Positions 1 to 6,511 of a DNA stretch of 15,545 bases are shown piece by piece. How positions within the stretch are numbered: the stretch's first letter is position 1; the number at the start of each line of letters is the position of its first letter. Both the position numbers and the translations under genes were made by a program. Source of the stretch: Equivita sp045641605 (GTDB lineage Bacteria; Actinomycetota; Coriobacteriia; Coriobacteriales; Eggerthellaceae); contig JAZUHG010000003.1 of NCBI GenBank assembly GCA_045641605.1, positions 1-15,545 on the forward strand, read 5' to 3'. The notes under the pieces are model-generated. The model saw nothing but the letters and a program-made list of their open reading frames with translations. It ran no database searches and was not told the DNA's origin.

Positions 1-21
1 TACCACAATGGCAAAAAAAAT

Positions 22-43
22 CAAAAAAATTAAAATTTTTTTG
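22..43. repeat. A-tract palindrome upstream of ftsZ
   Basis: Two perfectly complementary 10-base arms (CAAAAAAATT and AATTTTTTTG) are separated by AA. The right arm runs into the putative ftsZ -35 box. A-tracts of this length bend DNA, so it could act as an UP element, a regulator site, or the remains of a terminator for an upstream gene. The sequence alone does not distinguish these. Confidence 0.45.
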
Positions 44-70
44 CACATACATCGTTTTATAGTGTAATAT
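41..70 (+). promoter_or_regulatory. Putative ftsZ promoter
   Basis: TTGCAC at 41-46 and TAATAT at 65-70 are separated by 18 bases, a fair sigma-70-like match. The -10 box lies about 50 bases before the ftsZ ATG. No coding gene is visible in 1-118, so ftsZ appears to begin its own transcript here, although read-through from genes left of the window is possible. Confidence 0.4.
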
Positions 71-118
71 ACGCAACAGTGTAAGATTCATGAATTTTTA
101 TAGCAATTGGAGGGTATT

Positions 119-1210
119 ATGCCTAATCTTAAAGGTCAAGAAAGACTTGCAGTAATCAAAGTTGTAGGCGTTGGCGGTGGCGGTACAAATGCAATAAACC
201 GCATGGTTGAGGCCAATGTTCGTGGTGTTGAATTTATCGCTGTAAACACTGACAGGCAAGCATTATATATGTCAAATGCTGATAAAGTTATTCATATTGG
301 TGAAGAGCTTACTCGCGGTCTTGGTGCTGGTGCAAACCCAGAAATTGGTTGTCAAGCTGCTGAAGAAAGCCGCGCAGAAATTAGAGACGCTTTGGCAGAA
401 GCCGACATGGTATTTATTACAGCTGGCGAAGGTGGTGGAACTGGAACTGGAGCTGCTCCTATCGTTGCAGAAATTGCACGTGAGGAAATTGGCGCATTAA
501 CAGTTGGTGTTGTTACAAAACCATTCGCTTTTGAAGGCAGACTTCGTAAAAGCCAAGCTGAACAGGGCATAGACCTTCTTGAGCAAAAAGTTGATACATT
601 AATTGTAATTCCTAACGACCGTCTATTAGAGATTGTCGAGAAAAAGACAAGCATGGTAGATGCATTTAGAATTGCTGATGATACACTTCGTCAAGGTATC
701 CAGGGTGTTACAGACCTTATTACAATTCCTGGTTTGATCAACCTTGACTTCGCAGACATTCGCACTGTTATGAAAGATGCTGGTACAGCAATGATGGGTA
801 TTGGTATTGCTTCTGGTGAAAACAGAGCGATGGAAGCTGCACAACAAGCTACAAATTCCAGCTTACTTGAAACCTCTATTAGTGGTGCTACACGTGTTCT
901 TTTCTCCATTGCTGGTGGCCCAGATCTTACACTTACAGAGGTTGACGAAGCTGCTAAAACTGTTGAATCTTGTGCTGATGAGAATGCAAACATCATTTAT
1001 GGTCAAATTATTGATGAAAATCTAGATGACAGTGTTCGCATCACAGTTATTGCAACTGGCTTTACTGGTACACCAAGAAGAACACAGACTGTTATTGATT
1101 CTGCTTCTTCTAGTGACCCATATAAAGCCCCTGCTCTAAATACTGAAGAGCCAGATTCTAAAGTAAAAGACGAAGAATATATTCCTGATTTCTTGAAACG
1201 CGAAGAATAG
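119..1210 (+). CDS. ftsZ: Cell division protein FtsZ
   Basis: Tubulin-like GTPase that polymerises into the Z ring at mid-cell and recruits the septum machinery. The 363-residue product has the N-terminal nucleotide-binding glycine stretch GVGGGGTNA (residues 17-25), the tubulin signature GGGTGTG (105-111), the T7-type segment with NLDFAD, and the conserved C-terminal peptide IPDFLKREE that binds SepF and other tethers. The length is slightly short of many actinobacterial FtsZ proteins because the linker before the tail is brief. I start at ATG 119 rather than the in-frame TTG at 107, because the GGAGG ribosome site at 109-113 overlaps that upstream codon and sits six bases before the ATG. 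It ends with TAG and contains no Trp codon. sepF follows after 12 bases, so the two are almost certainly co-transcribed. Confidence 0.98.
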   Translation: MPNLKGQERLAVIKVVGVGGGGTNAINRMVEANVRGVEFIAVNTDRQALYMSNADKVIHIGEELTRGLGAGANPEIGCQAAEESRAEIRDALAEADMVFITAGEGGGTGTGAAPIVAEIAREEIGALTVGVVTKPFAFEGRLRKSQAEQGIDLLEQKVDTLIVIPNDRLLEIVEKKTSMVDAFRIADDTLRQGIQGVTDLITIPGLINLDFADIRTVMKDAGTAMMGIGIASGENRAMEAAQQATNSSLLETSISGATRVLFSIAGGPDLTLTEVDEAAKTVESCADENANIIYGQIIDENLDDSVRITVIATGFTGTPRRTQTVIDSASSSDPYKAPALNTEEPDSKVKDEEYIPDFLKREE

Positions 1211-1222
1211 TTTTGAGGAACC

Positions 1223-1936
1223 ATGCCAGACGAGTATCTAGAAGGTAAAAGACCTGAACAGAGTTTTGATGATTCCATCGATCCTAGAGATACTTACGGC
1301 GACCGCTTCCAGGTTAAATCAAGAACTGTAGGTTCTAGTACACCTAGATCTGCAGTTATTGCTGGCAAGAGGCATATTCGCAATTCTGAAAAGATTTTTT
1401 CTAAGCGCACACAACGTGAAGATCGTGGTGGAAGCGTTAATATTAAAAACATTAATATTTCAAAAGAGACAAAGCTTGTAGAACCCGAAAAGAAGGAAGA
1501 TGGGGCTTCGGAGCTTCGTTCTTCTGGTCTGGACTCTTTATTTTCTTCTACTACTGGCGATAAAACTGAAAAGCCAGCTAATAATAAGGAAAGCACTCCA
1601 AAGAGCTCTGCAAAAAAGAAGGTTAATTCTGAGGAAAATAGTCAAACTGCAAGCAGAAAACTCAAGGTAATTAAGCCTGTTAGCTATAACTCTGCTGCTA
1701 GTGAGATTAGTACAGCGCTTAAGAGTGGTGCTGCTGTTGTTTTGTGTTTAAAGAATACTGCCGAAGAGACATCCAAGCGACTTTTGGACTTTGCCTTCGG
1801 TGCTGCAAGTATTTGTGGTGCTCAAGTCAGCATCGAGGCCGATAGAACCTATGCTCTAACAATTGGGGCGGGGCTTTCGCAACGTGAAAAATTACTTTGC
1901 GTTAAGGAAGGCGTTGCGCTAAAGGTCGAAAATTAA
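1223..1936 (+). CDS. sepF: Cell division protein SepF
   Basis: SepF tethers FtsZ filaments to the membrane and is the main Z-ring anchor in actinobacteria, which lack FtsA. The conserved SepF domain fills the C-terminal part (about residues 146-237), with the family segments KVIKPVSY and LLDFAFGAAS. The first ten residues would form the membrane-binding helix, and the 135 residues between are charged, Ser/Lys-rich and probably disordered, which makes this protein (237 residues) long for SepF. A GAGG ribosome site at 1215-1218 precedes the ATG by four bases. It lies directly after ftsZ and before divIVA, the usual actinobacterial order. It ends with TAA. Confidence 0.93.
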   Translation: MPDEYLEGKRPEQSFDDSIDPRDTYGDRFQVKSRTVGSSTPRSAVIAGKRHIRNSEKIFSKRTQREDRGGSVNIKNINISKETKLVEPEKKEDGASELRSSGLDSLFSSTTGDKTEKPANNKESTPKSSAKKKVNSEENSQTASRKLKVIKPVSYNSAASEISTALKSGAAVVLCLKNTAEETSKRLLDFAFGAASICGAQVSIEADRTYALTIGAGLSQREKLLCVKEGVALKVEN

Positions 1937-1966
1937 TTGTGCTTTATTTGCCTGATTATGTATAAT
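1937..1966 (+). promoter_or_regulatory. divIVA promoter
   Basis: TTGTGC at 1937-1942 and a perfect TATAAT at 1961-1966 are 18 bases apart, directly behind the sepF stop. This gives divIVA its own start point about 30 bases before its ATG, in addition to read-through from ftsZ-sepF. Confidence 0.6.
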
Positions 1967-1973
1967 AGGCAAA
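1947..1973. repeat. Inverted repeat bracketing the divIVA -10 box
   Basis: TTTGCCT (1947-1953) and AGGCAAA (1967-1973) are perfect 7-base complements with a 13-base spacer that holds the TATAAT box. There is no U-tract behind it, so it is not a typical intrinsic terminator. A repressor site or a weak attenuating hairpin are both possible. Confidence 0.5.
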
Positions 1974-2004
1974 TCGCATCATAATAGTAAAGAAGGGAAA
2001 AATT

Positions 2005-2736
2005 ATGGCTATTACATCGAGTGATATTGACAATCAAAGCTTTTCTGTAGAACGAAAAGGCTACAGTATCGAGGAAGTTGATATCTTTTTAGAGACTGTT
2101 TCTAAAGAGGTTGGTCTTCTAAATGAGAAGATTGAGACTTTGCAAAAAGGCGCTGCTGATGCTGCTAATAACTCAACTTCTAATGAGAAAGTTGCAGAGC
2201 TAAATGCTACCATCGCAACTCAAAAAGCAGAGATTGAAAGATTAAAGAAGGAAGTTAAGGAAAATATTAACGATGGCAAGGCAATTTCTGAGGCACTAAT
2301 TGTTGCTCAACGTCAAGCTGAAAAAATTGTTGCTGAGGCTAATGATAAATCTGCAAAGATTATTAAAGACGCAAATGATAAGGCTGATTACATCGAAAAA
2401 GATGCTGATGCTCAAAAGAAAAAGGTCATGGCAGAGATTGACAAACTTGAAAAAGAGCAGTTGGCTACACGCAAAGAATACCAAGTTATGCTTCGCGACA
2501 TCATCACAGCTATGGACAAAAGGCTTTCGCAGTCTGAAGGAATTTCTGCAAAGAAATCTCCTGCTGCAACTGGATCTACAAAACCTGCACCAAGCTCAAC
2601 TTCAAAGAGCAACCCTGTTAAACCAGCTAGCCCTTCTAAAACTGGCGAGACAAAAGCTGCACCTGTTAAGCCAGAACCTCAAAAAGATTTCTCGGGCTTT
2701 GGCGATACAGATTTTGATGATGACAAGATCGACTAA
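2005..2736 (+). CDS. divIVA: DivIVA/Wag31-like polar growth protein
   Basis: DivIVA-family coiled-coil scaffold that binds curved membrane at poles and septa. The N-terminal lipid-binding domain is recognisable from the GYSIEEVDIFLETV segment (about residues 19-32). A first coiled coil follows, then a second long one (about residues 90-175, rich in Ala/Glu/Lys), then a Pro/Ala/Ser/Lys tail of about 60 residues ending in an Asp-rich stretch. The 243-residue length is ordinary for actinobacterial DivIVA. A ribosome site around AGAAGGGA precedes ATG 2005. It has a dedicated promoter and lies downstream of sepF, as in Wag31 loci. Ends with TAA. No Trp codon. Confidence 0.93.
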   Translation: MAITSSDIDNQSFSVERKGYSIEEVDIFLETVSKEVGLLNEKIETLQKGAADAANNSTSNEKVAELNATIATQKAEIERLKKEVKENINDGKAISEALIVAQRQAEKIVAEANDKSAKIIKDANDKADYIEKDADAQKKKVMAEIDKLEKEQLATRKEYQVMLRDIITAMDKRLSQSEGISAKKSPAATGSTKPAPSSTSKSNPVKPASPSKTGETKAAPVKPEPQKDFSGFGDTDFDDDKID

Positions 2737-3030
2737 TTGTCAAACCCTTCAAAAAATATAATTAATGTTCACGTCACGCCCAAAAGTGGGCGTGATGTTT
2801 TATGTGGTTGCGAGCCAGATTTATCTGGATCGCCACAACTTAAAATTAAGGTGACCGCTGCTCCTGATGGCGGTAAAGCTAATATCGCTGTGTGTAATCT
2901 CATCGCTAAAAGCATCAAGGTGGGCAAGAGTTTCGTTACGGTTAAACGTGGTCATAAGTCTCGCTATAAGCAAATTCAGATTGAGTGTGATGAAGCAAAG
3001 TTTAGTGATTGGATAAAAAGCCTACTCTAG
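2737..3030 (+). CDS. DUF167 family protein (YggU-like)
   Basis: Small protein of 97 residues matching the DUF167/YggU family: it opens with the family's INVHVTPKSGRD beta strand and carries the GGKANIAVCNLIAKSI segment resembling the conserved GKAN helix region. The molecular function of this family is not established. The start codon is TTG at 2737, immediately after the divIVA TAA (TAATTG), with no good ribosome site, so it probably depends on translational coupling to divIVA. Small DUF167 genes next to division genes are common in Gram-positive bacteria, but that does not prove a division role. The TAG stop overlaps the end of the convergent phosphatase gene by nine bases. Confidence 0.85.
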   Translation: MSNPSKNIINVHVTPKSGRDVLCGCEPDLSGSPQLKIKVTAAPDGGKANIAVCNLIAKSIKVGKSFVTVKRGHKSRYKQIQIECDEAKFSDWIKSLL

Positions 3031-3780
3031 ATACATTTTTCGAAGCTTTTCTATTTTCTTCTTGTCAACCTTAAGAACATCTTTTAAAAACTTATCAATA
3101 CCGCCGAAGTTCTGGTCAACAGATTTATACCAGCTTTCCAAGAAACTTTCTCTCACACCATAAAAAACGCGGAAGGCATTGGTCATGTCTTTGTTTTTAA
3201 GTTCTTCGAGGTATTTATTGGTTAGCATGTTGTCTTTCATGATGTCTTCGTCAGATACCCCCAAGGCATGTTCTATCAGGACAGCAGCAATTCCTGCACG
3301 GTCTTTACCCAAGCTACAATGCCAAAGAGTTGCACCTTTTTTGGTATTTAGCAGCACTTCGAAGAATTGAGCGTATGCTTTTTGAAGATTTTCTGCACTT
3401 GGCATTTGCTCATAAAAATTTTCGATAATCTCTACGGCCATTTCTTCGGTGAGTTTATTTGCATTTTTCATTAATAGATAATTTGACTTTTTGTCACGGG
3501 TAACAATTTCTTGAGATGTGTCATATGACTTTAAAAAATGGTATTTAATATCTGGGAATTTGTCGATTGGGTGAGGGTCTTCGGCTCGTTCTGTTTCTGT
3601 CCTGAAGTCAACTACGTTTACTACCTCAAGTTTTTCTTCGATGGTTTTAATGTCTTTTTCGCTTGCATTCCATAATTTCGAAGATCTGATTAGTCTTTTG
3701 GCTTTTATTTTTTTGCCATCGGCAGCACTCATACCACCAAGGTCGCGAACGTTTTTGATATTTTCTAGTTTAATAATCAT
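3022..3780 (-). CDS. Tyrosine/serine protein phosphatase (Y_phosphatase3-like)
   Basis: 252-residue protein of the PtpB-like phosphatase family. The N-terminal NVRDLGGM segment is the family hallmark. The CX5R phosphate-binding loop is HCSLGKDRAG, with catalytic Cys155 and Arg161 by my count. Members dephosphorylate phosphotyrosine and sometimes phosphoserine or phosphoinositides; the substrate here cannot be told. The open frame extends upstream through the tRNA-Ser gene, but that extension is tRNA sequence and I start at ATG 3780. This ATG is only five bases behind the tRNA CCA end, with no ribosome site. The gene is therefore likely expressed from the tRNA transcript as a nearly leaderless message after tRNA processing. 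Ends with TAG, tail-to-tail with the DUF167 gene. Confidence 0.88.
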   Translation of the reverse strand: MIIKLENIKNVRDLGGMSAADGKKIKAKRLIRSSKLWNASEKDIKTIEEKLEVVNVVDFRTETERAEDPHPIDKFPDIKYHFLKSYDTSQEIVTRDKKSNYLLMKNANKLTEEMAVEIIENFYEQMPSAENLQKAYAQFFEVLLNTKKGATLWHCSLGKDRAGIAAVLIEHALGVSDEDIMKDNMLTNKYLEELKNKDMTNAFRVFYGVRESFLESWYKSVDQNFGGIDKFLKDVLKVDKKKIEKLRKMYLE

Positions 3781-3785
3781 AGTTC

Positions 3786-3877
3786 TGGCGGAGAGGTGGG
3801 GATTCGAACCCCAGTTACCACTTGCGCGGCAAAACGGTTTTCGAGACCGCCGCTTTCGACCACTCAGCCACCTCTCC
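3786..3877 (-). tRNA. tRNA-Ser (anticodon CGA)
   Basis: A 92-base class II tRNA with encoded CCA (TGG at 3786-3788 on the + strand). The acceptor arms GGAGAGG/CCTCTCC pair fully. The D arm is GCT-loop-AGC and the anticodon loop is CTCGAAA with CGA at its centre. A five-pair variable arm (TTGCC/GGTAA) identifies serine, and the T arm TGGGG/CCCCA has the TTCGAAT loop. It reads UCG serine codons. The phosphatase gene follows five bases downstream. Confidence 0.96.
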
Positions 3878-3898
3878 ATGTCGACTTAGCGACAAGTA

Positions 3899-3907
3899 AT
3901 TTTAACA
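3899..3907 (-). promoter_or_regulatory. Extended -10 promoter for tRNA-Ser(CGA) and phosphatase
   Basis: On the minus strand TGTTAAAAT forms an extended -10 element, with predicted start near 3892, about 15 bases before the mature tRNA. No convincing -35 box is seen at the expected position (3922-3927). Confidence 0.45.
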
Positions 3908-3932
3908 CTAAACCCTTTGGGTACGGAGTGTT
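3904..3932. repeat. Inverted repeat over the tRNA-Ser promoter
   Basis: AACACT (3904-3909) and AGTGTT (3927-3932) are perfect complements. Inside them CCC-TTT-GGG (3913-3921) gives a second small stem. The left arm overlaps the extended -10 box and the right arm the -35 position of the minus-strand promoter. The stretch could be an operator or a weak terminator; nothing transcribed towards it from the left is obvious. Confidence 0.4.
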
Positions 3933-3974
3933 TTAATAAAATTTATTTATATTATGTATAGGAAAAGACAGCGA

Positions 3975-4073
3975 GAAATAATTATATCCGGCAGATTTGC
4001 CCGCCTTTTTGACGAAGTGTGCTTTGCACATGAGTTAAAAAATAAGGGTGAAGATGCCGGATAGAATTATTTC
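3975..4073 (+). other. 99-base single fold-back element between two tRNA-Ser genes
   Basis: The whole segment folds into one interrupted hairpin. Arms 3975-3993 and 4055-4073 pair over 19 positions with one mismatch. After a 2x2 internal loop, 3996-4002 pairs with 4046-4052, then 4006-4013 with 4034-4041, then 4017-4022 with 4026-4031, closing on a TTT loop. All four wobble pairs are G-U in the + strand RNA and become A-C mismatches in the minus RNA, which points to a + strand RNA. No reading frame was recognised. It could be a small structured RNA, a MITE-like relic or a REP-like element. No clear + promoter is seen. Confidence 0.5.
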
Positions 4074-4084
4074 GGAGCGAAAGG

Positions 4085-4115
4085 ACGATGCGAAGGCCGT
4101 TAGGCCAAGCATCAT
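4085..4115 (-). terminator. Hairpin behind tRNA-Ser(GGA), possible terminator
   Basis: Just past the tRNA 3' end the minus RNA can form ATGATGC / GCATCGT (one G-U) and, inside it, GGCC-TAAC-GGCC. The wobble is only allowed in the minus strand, the tRNA's sense. The following bases are only modestly U-rich, so it may be a processing or protective hairpin rather than an efficient terminator. Confidence 0.4.
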
Positions 4116-4118
4116 AGA

Positions 4119-4210
4119 TGGCGGAGAGATGGGGATTCGAACCCCAGATACCCTTTTGGGGCATACACGATTTCCAATCGTGCTCCTTCGGCCAGCTCGG
4201 ACATCTCTCC
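4119..4210 (-). tRNA. tRNA-Ser (anticodon GGA)
   Basis: A 92-base class II tRNA with encoded CCA (TGG at 4119-4121 on the + strand). Acceptor GGAGAGA pairs with TCTCTCC, the D arm is TCC-loop-GGA, and the anticodon stem CACGA/TCGTG encloses TTGGAAA with anticodon GGA. The long variable arm ATGCCC/GGGTAT is serine-type and the T arm is TGGGG/CCCCA. It reads UCU and UCC. Its 5' end directly follows the U-tract of the htrA-like terminator. Confidence 0.96.
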
Positions 4211-4244
4211 AAAAAATAGGCCTGCGCTCTAAAAACGCAGGCCT
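4211..4244 (-). terminator. Intrinsic terminator of the htrA-like gene
   Basis: On the minus strand a perfect 9-base stem (AGGCCTGCG / CGCAGGCCT, arms at 4236-4244 and 4218-4226) with a 9-base loop is followed by ATTTTTT. It begins 31 bases after the htrA-like stop codon and its U-tract abuts the tRNA-Ser(GGA) gene. Confidence 0.85.
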
Positions 4245-4247
4245 TGT

Positions 4248-4253
4248 ATTATA
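4248..4253 (-). promoter_or_regulatory. Possible -10 box for tRNA-Ser(GGA)
   Basis: A perfect TATAAT on the minus strand lies between the htrA-like stop and its terminator hairpin. No good -35 match exists at 16-18 bases, where the htrA-like stop codon lies. If used, the start point (near 4241) falls inside the terminator stem. Confidence 0.35.
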
Positions 4254-4275
4254 GCTTAAAGAATTTTATTTGCTA

Positions 4276-5571
4276 TTAAAATCCAAAAAAGTATTTCCAA
4301 AAGTCGTACATATCCTGGTTATTGAAGTTGTTGCTATTGTTGTTTTGCTGCTTTTGTGTGCTTTGGCCTTCGTCAGATCCCAACACGCAAGCAAATGTCA
4401 TTTCTTCGCCAGCTCTGTTAATTGTTAATGTGACTGTGTCCCCAGGGTTGTGTTTACGAACAGATAACAAAAGATCGCTTGTTGTAGATATTTTGTCGTC
4501 TTCGCATTTTGTTACGATGTCACCAACTTTTAAGCCAGCCCTATCTGCCGATCCACCACTTGTCACGCCAGATACATATGCGCCTTCGGAAACATTTCAG
4601 CCATATTGTTTGGCATTTTGAGAAGTAACGTTTGTCATTGAAATTCCAAGGAATGCATGAGACGGAGTCTTACCATCGATAATTTGCTTCGACAAATCAA
4701 CAGCATAATTGACGGGAATTGCAAATCCAACACCAGAGTAATTTCCAGAATCAGATTCGATTAGAGCATTAATGCCAAGCAGCCTTCCGTTTTTGTCAAC
4801 CAATGCACCACCGCTGTTACCAGGGTTAATTGCAGCATCGGTCTGAATTAGGTTAGGATAAATTTTATTTGTGCCATCGGTTTGCGAAGAAACAACCTGG
4901 CTACGTGAAGTTGCAGAAACAATTCCAGTGGCAACGGATTGCTCCAAACCAAATGGGCTACCAATTGACATTACCCAAGCACCAACTTTAACTTGGTCGC
5001 TATCTGCAAGTTCAAATGGTGTAAGCCCGTTAGCGTTTTTAAGTTTTACTACAGCGATATCTGAGCTTGAGTCTTCGCCGACTTTGTCAGCTTCGTATTC
5101 TTGACCGTTTGCGGTAACTTTGATTTGAGCTGCACTGTCAATTACGTGCTGGTTGGTAATTACATAACCATCTTGAGTCAAAATTACACCGCTGCCTAAC
5201 GAAGACAAGGTAAGACTTCCTTTCGAATTTGTATAAACATTAATCGCTACTACGCTTGGCAAGCATTTATTTGCCACGGCTTCGGCGAGGTTTTCTGACT
5301 CATCGGCACTATCGATTGTGATGCTGCTTGTAGATCCTAGAGTTACTCTTTTTGAGCAACTGTTAATTACAAAGAAACATACAAGTACCAAAATGCAGGC
5401 GAGCAGAGCACCCAAAAAGCCATACAAAAACATTTTGCGATTAGGGTCGTTCTTAGTAATCTTTTCGATTATCAGGTCTTTTTTGTTCTTTTTAGGGCCA
5501 CTTGAATACATGCCATTAGTATTAAAAGTAACCTTGGTTCCACCCGAAAAAGCTGATTTCTTATCTTCCAT
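4276..5571 (-). CDS. Membrane-anchored HtrA/DegP-type serine protease with one in-frame UGA
   Basis: Envelope quality-control protease of 431 residues, if TGA at 4597-4599 is read as an amino acid. There is a Lys-rich cytoplasmic tail, one membrane segment (about residues 47-70), and a trypsin-like domain with catalytic His142 (TNQHVI), Asp171 (SSDIAVVKL) and Ser253 (INPGNSGGALV). A PDZ domain follows from about 307 (FLGISM), then an Asn/Gln-rich tail. The UGA is codon 325, inside the PDZ domain between AKQYG and NVSEGAY. The frame is unchanged and the PDZ continues normally (GGSADRAGLKVGD), so this is not a frameshift or decayed gene. A GGAGA ribosome site lies five bases before ATG 5571. 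It stops at TAA and is divergent from the sortase operon. Under the standard code it would be cut into two pieces. Confidence 0.93.
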
Positions 5572-5592
5572 TATTTCTCCTTTGTCAATTAC

Positions 5593-5621
5593 ATTTTAGC
5601 ATTTTAATAAATAAGTTTAAA
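5593..5621 (-). promoter_or_regulatory. htrA-like gene promoter
   Basis: On the minus strand TTTAAA (5616-5621) and an extended -10, TGCTAAAAT with the hexamer at 5593-5598, are 17 bases apart. The predicted start is about 15 bases before ATG 5571. Confidence 0.5.
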
Positions 5622-5633
5622 CGAAAGTTAAAC
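5615..5633. repeat. Inverted repeat at the htrA-like -35 box
   Basis: GTTTAA (5615-5620) and TTAAAC (5628-5633) are perfect complements with a 7-base spacer. The left arm covers the -35 box of the protease promoter. A stress regulator site is possible but unproven; the AT-rich arms could arise by chance. Confidence 0.35.
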
Positions 5634-5682
5634 AGATATTTAATATTCTATTTATAAGCCTTCGATAAACTACAGAGAATAA

Positions 5683-5691
5683 TGTTATAAT
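5683..5691 (+). promoter_or_regulatory. Sortase operon promoter (extended -10)
   Basis: TGTTATAAT is a complete extended -10 element (TG, one base, TATAAT). No convincing -35 box is present, as is tolerated with extended -10 promoters. The start point would fall near 5698, about 13 bases before the sortase ATG. Confidence 0.6.
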
Positions 5692-5710
5692 TGACGTTTT
5701 GGAGATAGAT

Positions 5711-6508
5711 ATGGCTGAAGAAACATTAGGACAACACGGCACAGTACAAGAACCTAAAAAGAAGAAAAAAGGATTTCTCTTTTGGGCGTCTTTAGTTGTT
5801 ATGATTACAGCATTAATTGCTTTGGGTGTTATTGGGCTGGGCTATCTTGAAGGTTGTATGATGTATAAAGACATTTCTGATGACGCCTTCGATAAAAATA
5901 CTATGACAGTTGATTGGGATAAGCTTTTGGCTATTAACCCAGAGACTGTTGGCTGGGTTTACATCCCGGACACTAATGTTAATTATCCTGTTGTTCACAC
6001 AACAAACAATGAGAAATATTTAACCACTAATTTCCGTGGTTATAATTCCTATATTTCATGGGGCGCTATTTTTATGGATTGCAACAACAAGCATGATTGC
6101 AGCGACCAAAACATTGTTACATATGGTCATAACATGAATGACGGTTCTATGTATCAGCTCTTTAGAGAAATGGCAGATTCAAATGTGTTTAATGCCCACA
6201 GGGATATTTACTTCTTGACACCTGCTGGCAATTACACTTTAAAGTCTTTTGCACTATGCCATGTTGCTGCAACAGAAAAAATTATTATGACAAATTTTGG
6301 AGCTGATACAAATAGGATAAATTACATTAACGACAAAATTAACAGATGTGTTGTTAGTGTGGATGGTTCTATTCCAGACCCTGCCAAAATGTCTAAGATT
6401 TTCACATTCTCTACTTGCGATAATACTGCAAGAAATTACAGATACATGTGCTTTGCATATGTTGTTGAGTCAACTGTTGATGGTGTTGTGGGTGCAGACC
6501 AGCAATAA
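5711..6508 (+). CDS. Class B sortase
   Basis: Membrane-bound transpeptidase that cleaves a sorting signal and joins surface proteins to the cell wall or to each other as pili. The 265-residue product has a Lys-rich cytoplasmic tail, one membrane anchor (about residues 22-45), and a sortase domain with catalytic His140 in TYGHNM, Cys236 in TFSTCDN and likely Arg244. The GWVYIPDTNVNYPVV segment after the anchor is typical of class B. I start at ATG 5711, with GGAG at 5701-5704 six bases ahead, not at the in-frame TTG 5699. No sorting-signal substrate is encoded in the window, so the target is unknown. It ends with TAA and the flippase-like gene begins three bases later. Confidence 0.92.
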   Translation: MAEETLGQHGTVQEPKKKKKGFLFWASLVVMITALIALGVIGLGYLEGCMMYKDISDDAFDKNTMTVDWDKLLAINPETVGWVYIPDTNVNYPVVHTTNNEKYLTTNFRGYNSYISWGAIFMDCNNKHDCSDQNIVTYGHNMNDGSMYQLFREMADSNVFNAHRDIYFLTPAGNYTLKSFALCHVAATEKIIMTNFGADTNRINYINDKINRCVVSVDGSIPDPAKMSKIFTFSTCDNTARNYRYMCFAYVVESTVDGVVGADQQ

Positions 6509-6511
6509 TTT

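Noticed and set aside
107..118. TTG start for ftsZ at 107 (and similarly TTG 5699 for the sortase)
   Set aside because: Each TTG overlaps the ribosome-binding sequence of the downstream ATG.
3781..3879. N-terminal extension of the phosphatase reading frame
   Set aside because: The extension is the complete tRNA-Ser(CGA) gene. The family start NVRDLGG lies just after ATG 3780.
3880..4118. Small protein genes in the spacer between the tRNA genes
   Set aside because: Open frames there overlap the tRNA or the fold-back, have no ribosome sites and show no recognisable protein character, even when TGA is read through.
4276..5571. htrA-like gene as a pseudogene split in two
   Set aside because: Frame, domains and start signals are intact, and the only interruption is a TGA of the same kind seen in three other genes.
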